DNA of 64,000 nucleotides from an uncultured Alistipes sp. (lineage in GTDB: Bacteria; Bacteroidota; Bacteroidia; Bacteroidales; Rikenellaceae). This document shows positions 8,815 through 18,020 of this stretch, one piece after another. Every line of letters begins with the position of its first letter. Within the stretch, counting starts at the first letter, position 1. The position numbers and the translations under genes are program-made. The stretch covers positions 31,612 to 95,611 of the forward strand of contig CAJGEC010000005.1 of assembly GCA_904502285.1 (NCBI GenBank), given 5' to 3'. The notes beneath the pieces are model-generated. The model saw only the letters and a program-made list of their open reading frames with translations, was not told the DNA's origin and did not search any database.

Positions 8815-9834
8815 TTACTCGTTGATAATCTCCACCTTAGCGTCGTTGGTGAGGCGCACGAAGGATGTTATAGCTACCTGCTCGCCAGGCTCCAAGCCCT
8901 CGATGATATCTACCTTATTGCCCACACGACGACCATCACGTATCAAGCGGAACTCTGCTACGCCATCCTTGATGACATATACGAAACGCTCAGAAGAGCC
9001 TGCCTGCTTCTGTACCGCTACGTCATCAACCAAGACACCCTGACGGCTACCCATATTGAATGTAGCACGTGCGTACATACCTGGGCGAAGACGCTCCTTG
9101 CTATTAGGGATGGTGATCTCCACACCGAAGGTGCGAGTTCGAGCATCCAAGGCGGGGTTGATGCGCGATACCTTACCCTCGAACACCTCACCTGGGAAGA
9201 TGTCTACGGTGATATCTACCTTCTGACCCACCTTAACGCTTGTGTAGTACTGCTCCGACACGTTAGCCATAACCTTAAGTTTGTCGATCTGCATAATGTG
9301 GAGGATAGGGGCTGCGGCGAAGAGGTCGCCATTCTCGAAGTTGCGCGCAGTGACAACACCCGAAATAGGGGATGTAATCACAGAGTTCTTACGCATATTC
9401 TCCACCATCTCCTTCTGAAGGCTGAGCGTATTCTCCAACTCGATAATCTGCTGGTCAGAGACACCTCCCGCCTCGTGTACTGGCTTCATACGGTTGTATG
9501 TATCCTGCACGGTAGCGAGGTTAAGCTCAAGCTGCTTGAGACTGGTCTGGTCGAGGGTAACGACAACCTGACCCTTACGCACACGGTCGCCTACATCGAC
9601 CTTAATCTCGTCGATATGGAGGCCCTGTGCCGCAGGAGTGATGTCATTCTGCTTGTATGGAAGGATCTCCGAAGTGTAGACCTCGGTGATATCCACTGAG
9701 GCAGCCTCAGCAGTACATACCTTTACAGCAACTGCCTTCTGCTCCTCTGTAGTCTCGGTTGTTGTGGTTTGGTTGTTGGCGCCGTTGCATCCTACAAGTG
9801 CAATAGCTGCCATCATAATTAGACTCTTCTTCAT
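8815..9834 (-). CDS. RND efflux periplasmic adaptor lipoprotein
   Basis: This is the membrane-fusion partner linking the RND pump to the outer-membrane channel. I place the start at 9834 (an upstream in-frame ATG at 9870 would add 12 charged residues) because it gives the lipoprotein signal MKKSLIMMAAIALVGC, with Cys16. The 339-residue product has a split lipoyl-like hairpin: VDVGDRVRKGQVVVTL before, and ITSPISGVVTARNFENGDLF after, a helical coiled coil with QDTYNRMKPVHEAGGVSDQQ. It then shows beta-barrel segments (GQKVDITVDIFPG) and a membrane-proximal end. This is the order of HlyD/AcrA family adaptors. It lies between channel and pump genes in one operon. Confidence 0.93.
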   Translation of the reverse strand: MKKSLIMMAAIALVGCNGANNQTTTTETTEEQKAVAVKVCTAEAASVDITEVYTSEILPYKQNDITPAAQGLHIDEIKVDVGDRVRKGQVVVTLDQTSLKQLELNLATVQDTYNRMKPVHEAGGVSDQQIIELENTLSLQKEMVENMRKNSVITSPISGVVTARNFENGDLFAAAPILHIMQIDKLKVMANVSEQYYTSVKVGQKVDITVDIFPGEVFEGKVSRINPALDARTRTFGVEITIPNSKERLRPGMYARATFNMGSRQGVLVDDVAVQKQAGSSERFVYVIKDGVAEFRLIRDGRRVGNKVDIIEGLEPGEQVAITSFVRLTNDAKVEIINE

Positions 9835-9879
9835 AATATTTCCTGTTTTTTGATTATTCCGTTTAACCATTCTTTTACA

Positions 9880-11253
9880 CTACTCTGCTGCTACATAGGT
9901 CTCCACACCCAACGCCTTCTCGTACTGAGCATAAGCCGAGAGGTAGTCGTAAATCGACTGTGAGTAGCTCAACTGAGCCTGTGTCAGAGACAACTGCGAC
10001 GAGTTAAGCTCAAGGATAGTACCTGCACCAGCGTTGTAGCGTGCAAGCGCAATGTCGTAGGCGCGCTGAGCCTGCTCAACGGTAAGCTCGTTCGAGAGCA
10101 TTGTCTCACGCGCAGTGAGCAACGTATTTATCGACTGCTCCACCTGAAGACGGATGCCCTGCTCGGCATACTCGCGCTGGATATCGAGTTGCTCCATCTG
10201 GTTGCGCACCTCGCGGAGCTGATTAGTCTTCTTAAAACCTGCAAAGATAGGTATAGATATCTGTGCGCCCACAGAGATAGGATACTGCCACCACAACTTC
10301 GACTGCTCAGCACTCTGTGTAGCACGAGGACCACCACCCATAAGGCCACTGAGGTCTACACGCTCCTGACCGATATATGAGATCTGTCCAAAGGCTGCTA
10401 TCATAGGCATACGCGTTGTTTGGATAAGTTTCTCCTGGTGTTCGAGCAACTCACGCTGGATGTCTAAGGTGCGAAGAGAGGTGTTCTGCGAGATATCCAT
10501 AGAGTAATCCTCACCCAAGAGCACCTTCTCGCGGAAGCCGTCAAGGCTACCCTCGACCTCAATATCGACATTCTCAGGGATAGAGAGATACATCTTCAAC
10601 TGCAACTTAGTAATCTCGATAGCATTCTCCGCCTGAAGCACCTGAGGCTTGAGGTTTGAGAGTTGCACCTGAGCGGTGATGTAGTCGTACTCCGCAGCCA
10701 AACCATTCTCATAGAGGTTGCGAGTATTATCCACAACCTGCTGTGTGGTCTCGATAGCCTCCTTAAGCACTACCAACGACTGCTCGGCAAGCAACACATT
10801 GTAGTATGCCGAACGAATAGATGCCACCAAGTCGATGCGGTTGGCACGTGCGCTCTCAACGGCGCTCTCCATCTGCGTACGATTCATCTTCATCTGGCGA
10901 TATACCGAAGGTACGAAGAGTGGGAGCGACAAAGTACCCGCTACGTTGATGGTGTTCTTACCTCCAAACGAGAAACCCTCGGTCATCTCCTGGCGACGTA
11001 CCGCCAACGAGTACTGTGCCGAAGCATCAATCTGTGGGTAGAGAGACGAGATCGTCTGCTTACGCACATAGTCGTAACGCTCAATCTCAAGGTTTGCTAC
11101 CTTGATGGTAGGGTTGTCCGAAAGAGCAATCTCTATCGCGCTGTCGAGCGATAGTTGAATCGTCTCTGTCGAGGCTGGTGAGGTTGCCACCTGAGCCTGT
11201 GCTACGCCAAAAGTCGCAATGGCGCAACAGATAAGAGAAACAATCTTTTTCAT
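9880..11253 (-). CDS. TolC-like outer-membrane efflux channel
   Basis: The 457-residue protein starts with a cleavable signal (MKKIVSLICCAIATFGVAQAQ). It has two repeats of the outer-membrane efflux protein family: SLDSAIEIALSDNPTIKVANLEIE at the first repeat start and a second half beginning near SMDISQNTSLRTLDIQ. Each has a long helical hairpin, such as QLREVRNQMEQLDIQREYAE. The conserved ending ARYNAGAGTILELNSSQLSL is typical of the family. It forms the trimeric exit duct for the adjacent adaptor and pump. The gene lies 42 bases after the TetR regulator and is the first structural gene of the efflux operon. Confidence 0.93.
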   Translation of the reverse strand: MKKIVSLICCAIATFGVAQAQVATSPASTETIQLSLDSAIEIALSDNPTIKVANLEIERYDYVRKQTISSLYPQIDASAQYSLAVRRQEMTEGFSFGGKNTINVAGTLSLPLFVPSVYRQMKMNRTQMESAVESARANRIDLVASIRSAYYNVLLAEQSLVVLKEAIETTQQVVDNTRNLYENGLAAEYDYITAQVQLSNLKPQVLQAENAIEITKLQLKMYLSIPENVDIEVEGSLDGFREKVLLGEDYSMDISQNTSLRTLDIQRELLEHQEKLIQTTRMPMIAAFGQISYIGQERVDLSGLMGGGPRATQSAEQSKLWWQYPISVGAQISIPIFAGFKKTNQLREVRNQMEQLDIQREYAEQGIRLQVEQSINTLLTARETMLSNELTVEQAQRAYDIALARYNAGAGTILELNSSQLSLTQAQLSYSQSIYDYLSAYAQYEKALGVETYVAAE

Positions 11254-11295
11254 TTTACTACACTATATATATTATTTATTTCGTTTACACCTCTT

Positions 11296-11928
11296 TTACA
11301 ACGCTACTGACGTGAGGATATTGCCAAAATATTTGGTAAAACATCTATCTATAATCTCCATACCGCTCTGCGTGCAGAGTCCACGGATGAATATCACAAT
11401 CGAGTAGGTCATCATCGATATTATCTCCACCGAATCTCGGTCCTCCTTTTCAGCAAGCATTATGCCCTGCACGCTCTCCTGCAACACCCTGACAATAAAG
11501 TCGCAATCGGCCGTAGTGGTAAAGTAACCACTATCGACACAGCGCTTTATCCAGCACTTCAAATCCTCAGTAGAGTTGGCATGGGCATCGTTCTCCAAGC
11601 GTACGAATACCGAAGGGTAGAAGCGCTTGAGGTTGCGACGGATGCGACTCGATACAGGGGCGTGAATAATCATATCTCGCAAGGAGATAAGCATAATCTC
11701 AAGCGAGTTGTTCAACTCTCGGCTCTGCTGAAGACGACGTTCGCGGCCCTCGGTATAGAAGAATCGTATGCTGTGATAGAGCAACTCCTCCTTGTCGCCA
11801 AAAAGCTCGTAGAGGGTACGCTTCGAGACACTCAACTCCTGAGCAATATCGTCCATACGTACCGCCTTAACTCCTTGACTAACAAACATCTTCGATGCTC
11901 TATCAATAATTATATCACGTTGCGTCAT
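11296..11928 (-). CDS. TetR-family regulator of the efflux operon
   Basis: The 210-residue protein has a TetR N-terminal DNA-binding domain: IIDRASKMFVSQGVKAVRMD, then the helix-turn-helix IAQELSVSKRTLYELFGDKE, positions 6-52. A helical ligand-binding domain follows with no assignable ligand. It is the first gene of the RND operon and probably represses its own transcription unit until an effector binds, as for AcrR-type regulators; the repressor direction is inferred. The minus-strand -7 box lies at 11952-11959, just upstream of the start, so an autoregulatory operator would be expected in that short leader. No clear palindrome was identified. Confidence 0.9.
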   Translation of the reverse strand: MTQRDIIIDRASKMFVSQGVKAVRMDDIAQELSVSKRTLYELFGDKEELLYHSIRFFYTEGRERRLQQSRELNNSLEIMLISLRDMIIHAPVSSRIRRNLKRFYPSVFVRLENDAHANSTEDLKCWIKRCVDSGYFTTTADCDFIVRVLQESVQGIMLAEKEDRDSVEIISMMTYSIVIFIRGLCTQSGMEIIDRCFTKYFGNILTSVAL

Positions 11929-11951
11929 TGCATTGATTGTTTTTTACACCG

Positions 11952-11959
11952 CAAACATA
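11952..11959 (-). promoter_or_regulatory. Minus-strand -7 box of the TetR-RND operon
   Basis: Read on the minus strand the bases are TATGTTTG, matching TAnnTTTG, 24 bases upstream of the TetR start. Confidence 0.6.
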
Positions 11960-12000
11960 CGTAAAAAACTTGAGAAACAAAAAAAGTTTTCAGGTTTTTT

Positions 12001-12031
12001 TTTGAATATTTATAGAAATTACCTATATTTG
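12001..12031 (+). promoter_or_regulatory. Promoter of the BACON lipoprotein gene (-33 TTTG, -7 TATATTTG)
   Basis: TTTG at 12001-12004 and TATATTTG at 12024-12031 are separated by 19 bases, the spacing expected of Bacteroidetes sigma-ABfr promoters. It is divergent from the TetR promoter. Confidence 0.75.
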
Positions 12032-12109
12032 TCTAATATTTAATACTTGGTCGTTGAAGTAATGTGGCCCCGCTTCGGCTAACAACAATCACTGTGGCCC
12101 ACCCTTTTT

Positions 12110-14014
12110 ATGAAGAGAATTATTGCTATATTAGCACTATGCACTATTTGGTTTGTTGGTTGCAAGGAGGATGCACCTATAGTAAATGAGCCAAACACCC
12201 CAGACGAGCCTGAAGTTCACGCTCCAATCATCAAACTGAGCCGTAATAGTGTCGAGGTCGCAGCCGAGGGCGAAACCATCAACCTAAGTTTCACAATTGA
12301 GAACCCAGTGGAGGGCGAGAACGTAGAGGTATCAACTGTGGCTGAATGGGTTAGCAACATCATTGTTGGCGAGGAGATTATGCAATTCGTAGTTGCTGAA
12401 AACACTTCGGAGGAGGGTCGTAAAGCACTTCTAACTGTGGAGTACGAGGGGGCAGACTCTTGCACAATCACAGTGACCCAGAGCGGTATCGAGCCAGAGC
12501 CTGCTCCAGACCCTAACAAACCCCTCAGCCTTACCTACCAGAGTTCTTCGAACATCTATCGTAAGGGCTACGAAGGCTTGGGCGTAGATCGCTACTTCTT
12601 CGGTGTCTCTGACGAGATGATTATCCAAAATATGGATGGAGCATATATCCCTGATACTGTGAATGGTAGACTATTCTGGTGCGCCCTTTATGGCACTCCA
12701 GCCACAGACCCTGAGAACCCAACATTGCCCTTGGGCACCTACACCCTAAAGGATGACGCCAAGGAGAATGGCAACCTCGATTCTTACTATACCTACATCG
12801 TTCGCAACGACGGCTACGATGCTCCAACAAACTTCGTTCCTACCAGCGCAACCGTAACCATCGAGGGTGAGCCTGGAGCATACAAGATAACCTACGACTA
12901 CACCTTCGAGGATGGTACCGAGATCGTAGCAATCTACGAGGGCGACATCACCCTCAAGGTTGGCACTCCTCTGACTGCCCCAACCCCTTGGATGGAGGAG
13001 GATTACGACACCGAATTTATCGGCATACACGCCAACCTCATCAAAGGTTCGATATATACCAAGGATGCTGATGTCATCGGCGTACAGCTCTACGATTGTG
13101 AGCTTGACGAGTCGAACCATCAAACTGGAGGCATCCTCGTATCGTTGGAACTCACAGCCCCAAAACTCACAGACATAGAGCCACTTATCCCCGATGGAGT
13201 CTACAACGTGTCGATGAACTACGAGATGTTCTCTACGCCAGTCGGCGATGTGATAAATCTCGGAGAGAGCATGGGTGGCCATACGATGATGGGCACTACG
13301 GCCCGCGTGATGGACGAGGAGGGCAAATATAGCTATGGCGCTGTGCTAACGGGAAGTGTTACGGTGAGCAGCGAGGGCCTAACTCAGACCATCGCCGTAG
13401 ACCTAATGACGGGCAATGGCAAGCACATAACTGGCTCATACACAGGTGGTGTGAAGATAAACAACTACACCTATACCCCACCACTCTCGGACGATCCATA
13501 CTCTACCCTTGAAGGTGACCTCGATATGGTGGCAGACGACAACTGGTCGTTCACTGCCCAGTACTACACCAGCTACTACTCTGGTCGTAGCGACGTGTCA
13601 TTCATCCGCTTCCGAGGCTATAACATCCCAAATATCAACGATTTCTTCAGCTATCCAGCTGGTGGTTTCTACGGTTTCCGCTTCGACCTTATCGTCGAGA
13701 ACGATGGCAACATAACCCTCCCTGCAGGCACCTATCGTCCCGACACTACGTGTGAGCGCAAGCCTATGACATACGAGATTGGTACACGCGAATTGGGCGA
13801 CGGTGGCACCTACTTGAATGGCTCATACGGCTATCTCGGCTACAACAACTGGGGTACTATCGACGCAGAGAAGGTTGCCCCTGTGCTTGATGGCTCGTTG
13901 GTAATTACGGCCTACGGCAACGACGAGTACGACATCCAATTTACCGTCGTAGACGACAAGGGTAACAAGATTACCTTCTCGCACCGTGCCACGGTAAAGA
14001 TCACCAAGGGCTAA
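12110..14014 (+). CDS. Large lipoprotein with an N-terminal BACON domain
   Basis: The 634-residue protein has a lipoprotein signal ending in FVGC, with Cys18, and a short Asp/Glu/Pro linker. A BACON-type domain spans about residues 40-125: LSRNSVEVAAEGETINLSFT, an internal WVSN, and the closing DSCTITVTQSG, which is the usual family ending. BACON domains are common on Bacteroidales surface proteins and often associate with glycan or mucin binding. The remaining ~500 residues contain beta-rich, Tyr- and Gly-rich segments with no enzyme motif I recognise, possibly two related beta domains. It is probably surface exposed. It is monocistronic, with its own promoter, and diverges from the efflux operon. 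Confidence 0.88.
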   Translation: MKRIIAILALCTIWFVGCKEDAPIVNEPNTPDEPEVHAPIIKLSRNSVEVAAEGETINLSFTIENPVEGENVEVSTVAEWVSNIIVGEEIMQFVVAENTSEEGRKALLTVEYEGADSCTITVTQSGIEPEPAPDPNKPLSLTYQSSSNIYRKGYEGLGVDRYFFGVSDEMIIQNMDGAYIPDTVNGRLFWCALYGTPATDPENPTLPLGTYTLKDDAKENGNLDSYYTYIVRNDGYDAPTNFVPTSATVTIEGEPGAYKITYDYTFEDGTEIVAIYEGDITLKVGTPLTAPTPWMEEDYDTEFIGIHANLIKGSIYTKDADVIGVQLYDCELDESNHQTGGILVSLELTAPKLTDIEPLIPDGVYNVSMNYEMFSTPVGDVINLGESMGGHTMMGTTARVMDEEGKYSYGAVLTGSVTVSSEGLTQTIAVDLMTGNGKHITGSYTGGVKINNYTYTPPLSDDPYSTLEGDLDMVADDNWSFTAQYYTSYYSGRSDVSFIRFRGYNIPNINDFFSYPAGGFYGFRFDLIVENDGNITLPAGTYRPDTTCERKPMTYEIGTRELGDGGTYLNGSYGYLGYNNWGTIDAEKVAPVLDGSLVITAYGNDEYDIQFTVVDDKGNKITFSHRATVKITKG

Positions 14015-14075
14015 ACAAATAGAGCTCAAGAGTGGAAAAAAGTGGGAATAAAGCTATTGTTTCTAAAAAAAATAG

Positions 14076-14083
14076 TAATTTTG
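14076..14083 (+). promoter_or_regulatory. -7 promoter box for asnS
   Basis: TAATTTTG matches TAnnTTTG and lies 43 bases upstream of the asnS ATG. Confidence 0.6.
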
Positions 14084-14126
14084 TGGCCTATTATAGATAG
14101 AAACAACGAACGAAAAATATAAATCT

Positions 14127-15515
14127 ATGAAACTTACACGTATTGCCGAGATCCTCAAGATGGAGGGTGATGGCAGAGATATCACCGTTAAGGGCTGGGT
14201 TAGAACGAAGCGTGGCAACAAGAACGTAGCGTTCATCGCTTTGAATGATGGCTCGTGCGTAGCTAACATTCAGGTTGTTGTGGACCTCGCAAAGATCGAC
14301 GAGGCAGAGCTTAAGGGCGTTACCACAGGTGCTTGCTTGCGAGTAGACGGTAGCCTGGTAGCCTCTCTTGGTGCTGGCCAGGGTGTAGAGGTGCAGGCCT
14401 CAAAAATTGAGATCTATGGAACTGCCGACCCAGAGACATACCCTTTGCAGAAGAAGGGTCACTCATTGGAGTTCTTGCGCGACATCGCCTACCTCCGTCC
14501 ACGTACCAACACCTTTGGTGCAGTTTTGCGAATCCGCCACGCTATGGCTTTCGCCATCCACAAGTATTTCAACGACAAGGGTTTCTACTACTTGCATACA
14601 CCTCTCATCACAGCTTCAGACTGTGAGGGTGCAGGTGCTATGTTCAACGTATCGACCCTCGATATGAGCAATCCTCCACGTACCGAGGATGGCAATGTAG
14701 ACTACTCTCAGGACTTCTTCGGCAAGCCTTGTAGCCTCACCGTATCTGGTCAGTTGGAGGGTGAGCTTGGCGCCTTGGCCTTGGGTCAGATCTATACCTT
14801 TGGTCCTACCTTCCGTGCCGAGAACTCCAACACCCCTCGCCACTTGGCTGAGTTCTGGATGATCGAGCCTGAGATGGCATTCTATGAGCTTCAGGACGAT
14901 ATGGATTTGGCTGAGGACTTCTTGAAGTACCTCATCCGCTACGCCTTGGAGAACTGCCGCGAGGATCTTGAGTTTATGAACAAGATGTGGGATAAGGGTC
15001 TTTTGGAGCGTCTCCAGTTTGTTCTCGACAACGACTTCGTGCGCCTCGACTACACCGAGGGTATCGAGATTTTGAAGGCTTCGGGCAAGAAGTTCGAGTT
15101 CCCTTGCGAGTGGGGTTGCGACTTGCAGTCGGAGCACGAGCGCTACCTCGTAGAGGAGCACTTCAAGCGCCCAGTAATCCTTATCAACTATCCTAAGGAG
15201 ATTAAGGCCTTCTATATGAAGCAGAACGAGGACGGCAAGACCGTACGTGCTATGGATGTTTTGTTCCCACAGATTGGCGAAATTATCGGTGGTTCGGAGC
15301 GTGAGGCTGACTTTGGCAAGCTTTGTGCAAGAGTAGACGAATTGGGTATGAGCCGAAAGGAGTTGTGGTGGTACCTCGACACACGTCGCTGGGGTTCTGC
15401 ACCTCACTCAGGTTTCGGTCTCGGCTTTGAGCGTCTGTTGCTCTTCGTGACTGGTATGGGTAACATCCGTGATGTGATTCCATTCCCACGTACACCAAAG
15501 AACGCAGAGTTCTAA
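14127..15515 (+). CDS. asnS: Asparagine--tRNA ligase
   Basis: This enzyme charges tRNA-Asn with asparagine using ATP in the cytoplasm. The 462-residue length is normal for bacterial AsnRS. The N-terminal OB-fold anticodon-binding domain includes ITVKGWVRTKRGNKNVAFI and spans residues 1-110. The class II catalytic core has motif 2 as FRAENSNTPRHLAEFWMIEP and motif 3 as GFGLGFERLLLFVTGMGNIR. The ending RDVIPFPRTP is characteristic of AsnRS rather than AspRS. It has its own -7 box and is followed by a long imperfect inverted repeat and rpoN. Confidence 0.97.
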   Translation: MKLTRIAEILKMEGDGRDITVKGWVRTKRGNKNVAFIALNDGSCVANIQVVVDLAKIDEAELKGVTTGACLRVDGSLVASLGAGQGVEVQASKIEIYGTADPETYPLQKKGHSLEFLRDIAYLRPRTNTFGAVLRIRHAMAFAIHKYFNDKGFYYLHTPLITASDCEGAGAMFNVSTLDMSNPPRTEDGNVDYSQDFFGKPCSLTVSGQLEGELGALALGQIYTFGPTFRAENSNTPRHLAEFWMIEPEMAFYELQDDMDLAEDFLKYLIRYALENCREDLEFMNKMWDKGLLERLQFVLDNDFVRLDYTEGIEILKASGKKFEFPCEWGCDLQSEHERYLVEEHFKRPVILINYPKEIKAFYMKQNEDGKTVRAMDVLFPQIGEIIGGSEREADFGKLCARVDELGMSRKELWWYLDTRRWGSAPHSGFGLGFERLLLFVTGMGNIRDVIPFPRTPKNAEF

Positions 15516-15530
15516 GCACCTCAACCAATT

Positions 15531-15603
15531 GAAGAAGCCGTCTAACAGAGTCCTTTTGCGCCAAAAACTATAGGCCAAGAGAACTCCGTTATACGACTTC
15601 TTC
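15531..15603. repeat. Long imperfect inverted repeat between asnS and rpoN
   Basis: The arms are 15531-15553 and 15581-15603, about 19 of 23 positions complementary, beginning GAAGAAG and ending CTTCTTC, with a 27-base centre. It could act as the asnS terminator, though no T-run follows directly, or be the relic of a small mobile hairpin. Confidence 0.5.
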
Positions 15604-15645
15604 ATTTAAGGCGTTATATAAATGTAAGGTGTAAAGTTATATAAT

Positions 15646-17073
15646 ATGGCAAACCGACTCCAACAAACAATATCGTTGCAGACGAAGATATCGCCGCAAC
15701 AGATTCAGATGATAAAGCTCCTGGAGCTCCCCACGATGCAACTTGAGGAGCGCATCAAGCGTGAAATAGAGGAGAATATCGTCTTAGAGGAGGATGCCGA
15801 TACCCCGAATGAGGAGGGCGAAGCCCCAGAGAAGATATCTGTGGAGGAGTACCTCGGCAAGGAGGATGACACACCCTCATATAAGGCGCGCGTAAACAAC
15901 TTCTCGAAGGACGACAAGCAACGCCCCATCTTCATCACCGAGGGGCGCTCGCTCGGCGAATCCCTCATCGAGCAGTTGCGTTTCCACCCCTTGAGCGAGG
16001 AGGATATGGTCATCGCCGCCTATATCGTAGGTAGCATCGACGACGACGGCTACCTCCGTCGCGACATAGCCTCCTTAAGCGACGACCTTGCCTTCACACG
16101 AGGTATGAATGTTACCATCGACCATATAGAGGAGGTTCTCTCTATGGTTCAGGAGCTTGAGCCTGCGGGCATCGGAGCGCGCACACTCCAGGAGTGCCTA
16201 CTACTTCAGATGCGCCGCCAAAACCTCAATAACAGCACCAAGCAACTCGCCTTCAAGATTATAAGCGACCACTTCGACTCCTTCGCCAAGAAGCACTACG
16301 AGCGACTTATCTCACGCCTTGGGGTCGATGAGGATAGTTTCCGTAGCGCCATAGAGTATATCCGTTCGCTCTCACCTAAGCCAGGCAACCTATATAGCGA
16401 GGGTGGCATCGAGGCTGCGCCATATATCACCCCCGACTTCTTGCTCGACAACAGCGACGGCACTATGCGCCTGATGCTCAACACATCTGGTGTTCCCGAA
16501 GTGCGCATCTCACGACGCTATAAGGATATGATGCGCGATATGGTTGCCCCCGACGGCACAATCAAGGCCGAGGATAGGGAGGCCGTGCAGTTTGTCAAGT
16601 CGAAGATAGACTCGGCCAAGTGGTTTATCTCGGCGATAAAGCAGCGACACGATACCCTTATGCGCACGATGCAGACCATCCTCGACTTCCAGCGCGACTA
16701 CTTCCAGGATGGCGACAAGAGCAAGCTCAAGCCAATGATTCTCAAGGATATCGCCGATCGCACAGACCTCGACGTCTCGACAATCTCACGTGTGGTGAAT
16801 AGCAAATATATTCAGACTCACTTTGGTATCATCCTGCTCAAGACTCTCTTCTCGGAGGGTATGCAGACCACTACAGGCGAGGAGGTGTCGAGCCACGAGA
16901 TTAAGACTATCCTTGAGGAGTGTATCGATAACGAGGATAAGCGCCACCCTCTCACCGACGAAAACCTTATGGAGATTCTCAACGAGAAGGGCTATCGCAT
17001 CGCCCGCCGCACGGTGGCAAAATACCGCGAGATGCTCGACATCCCCGTTGCACGAATGCGAAAACAGATTTAG
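15646..17073 (+). CDS. rpoN: RNA polymerase sigma-54 factor
   Basis: The 475-residue protein has the three sigma-54 regions. Region I is Gln/Leu-rich (QTISLQTKISPQQIQMIKLL) and receives the activator signal. It is followed by an acidic spacer. The core-binding and helix-turn-helix region contains the conserved DVSTISRVVNSKYIQTHFGI. The RpoN box ARRTVAKYRE near residue 460 contacts the -24 promoter element. It redirects RNA polymerase to -24/-12 promoters and requires an enhancer-binding AAA+ activator; none is encoded in this window. The nearby genes asnS and tRNA-Cys give no hint about its regulon. Confidence 0.97.
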   Translation: MANRLQQTISLQTKISPQQIQMIKLLELPTMQLEERIKREIEENIVLEEDADTPNEEGEAPEKISVEEYLGKEDDTPSYKARVNNFSKDDKQRPIFITEGRSLGESLIEQLRFHPLSEEDMVIAAYIVGSIDDDGYLRRDIASLSDDLAFTRGMNVTIDHIEEVLSMVQELEPAGIGARTLQECLLLQMRRQNLNNSTKQLAFKIISDHFDSFAKKHYERLISRLGVDEDSFRSAIEYIRSLSPKPGNLYSEGGIEAAPYITPDFLLDNSDGTMRLMLNTSGVPEVRISRRYKDMMRDMVAPDGTIKAEDREAVQFVKSKIDSAKWFISAIKQRHDTLMRTMQTILDFQRDYFQDGDKSKLKPMILKDIADRTDLDVSTISRVVNSKYIQTHFGIILLKTLFSEGMQTTTGEEVSSHEIKTILEECIDNEDKRHPLTDENLMEILNEKGYRIARRTVAKYREMLDIPVARMRKQI

Positions 17074-17155
17074 GCTACAACACTGTTTTACAACATATTA
17101 CGCACATATAAGCTATAAACCAATAGCAGGCTCAAATATTTTTTATTAGCTTTTG

Positions 17156-17186
17156 TTTGGATATTGAAAAAATATCATTATCTTTG
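17156..17186 (+). promoter_or_regulatory. Promoter of tRNA-Cys (-33 TTTG, -7 TATCTTTG)
   Basis: TTTG at 17156-17159 and TATCTTTG at 17179-17186 have 19-base spacing; the tRNA starts 38 bases after the -7 box. Confidence 0.8.
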
Positions 17187-17223
17187 CACTCTGTAATGAC
17201 AAAGTGATTTGTTGTTTCGGAAT

Positions 17224-17295
17224 GGTCTGATGGGCGAGTGGCTTAACCAACGGTCTGCAAAACCGTCTACAGCGGTTCGAATCCGCTTCAGACCT
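17224..17295 (+). tRNA. tRNA-Cys (anticodon GCA)
   Basis: Acceptor arms GGTCTGA and TCAGACC pair perfectly. The anticodon stem ACGGT/ACCGT encloses loop CTGCAAA with anticodon GCA. The T arm AGCGG-TTCGAAT-CCGCT is canonical. The discriminator base is T, and CCA is encoded in the DNA at 17296-17298. Confidence 0.95.
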
Positions 17296-17297
17296 CC

Positions 17298-17342
17298 AAA
17301 ATCCCTTCTACACAGCAGTGTGGAGGGGATTTACTTTTTTTA
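17298..17342 (+). terminator. Terminator after tRNA-Cys
   Basis: AAATCCC.TCTACAC pairs with GTGT.GGA.GGGGATTT around AGCA, followed by a run of T at 17335-17340. Confidence 0.7.
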
Positions 17343-17913
17343 CGCCTAAAAAAAGGCTTATTGGGCTTATTGGGCTTATTGATGCCCCAAAGCAGAGGCT
17401 CAAGACATACTTGAATGGTGGTTGTGGGGGCCGTCTTTTCGCAATCAATGTCAATTATCAGCTATCGCCTATAGTGGCTCAGCTCAAGCGGGAGTTGAAG
17501 GCTATATGGCAAGATATTATCTGCTGTTGTCCGCGACACCTCTCCCATCTTTTGATATCTCTTTGACAGCCCTACCCCAAATTATCACAACGGCTAATTG
17601 TCGTTCCATCTCGCATATTTATGTAATATACAGAAATTTTACCCCTCACTATCAATTTCTTAGCCAAAAATTTGGAAATTTCAAGGGGGGGGGTAAATTT
17701 GCAGTGACTCTCATAGAGTTGATTTACGCGCATTGTAATCGTCAGATATATAACATTATTGGACTATATATACCATATATAAATAGAGCTATATTTAACA
17801 AAATTCGCTATAATAGCTTATGGCATATATTATGTATATTAATGATAATCTGCGATTTGCACAAAAGCATAAAAAAAAGTTTAAACTTGATAACAACGTT
17901 AGATAAATTTACT
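17343..17913. other. Gene-free AT-rich stretch with short repeats
   Basis: About 570 bases without a supportable gene. It holds three tandem copies of a 9-base unit TTATTGGGC-like at about 17358-17382 and a run of nine G at 17685-17693. An open frame at 17422-17916 has an unnatural composition and no recognisable start context, so I do not call it a gene. Confidence 0.5.
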
Positions 17914-17921
17914 TAACTTTG
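17914..17921 (+). promoter_or_regulatory. -7 promoter box for the repeat lipoprotein
   Basis: TAACTTTG matches TAnnTTTG about 100 bases before the ATG at 18021, implying an AT-rich leader of about 90 bases. Confidence 0.55.
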
Positions 17922-18020
17922 TGTTGGCAAAAATCCGAGATTGCACCCAATATAGTTTTAGCAACATATTGCTACAGGAAAAAATTTACCAAAAAATACT
18001 AAAACTTCAAATTAACAGTT

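Noticed and set aside
17422..17916. Frame of 164 codons after tRNA-Cys
   Set aside because: Unusual composition (Ile/Tyr/Asn-rich), no start context, contains a nine-G run and overlaps a promoter-like region; treated as non-coding.
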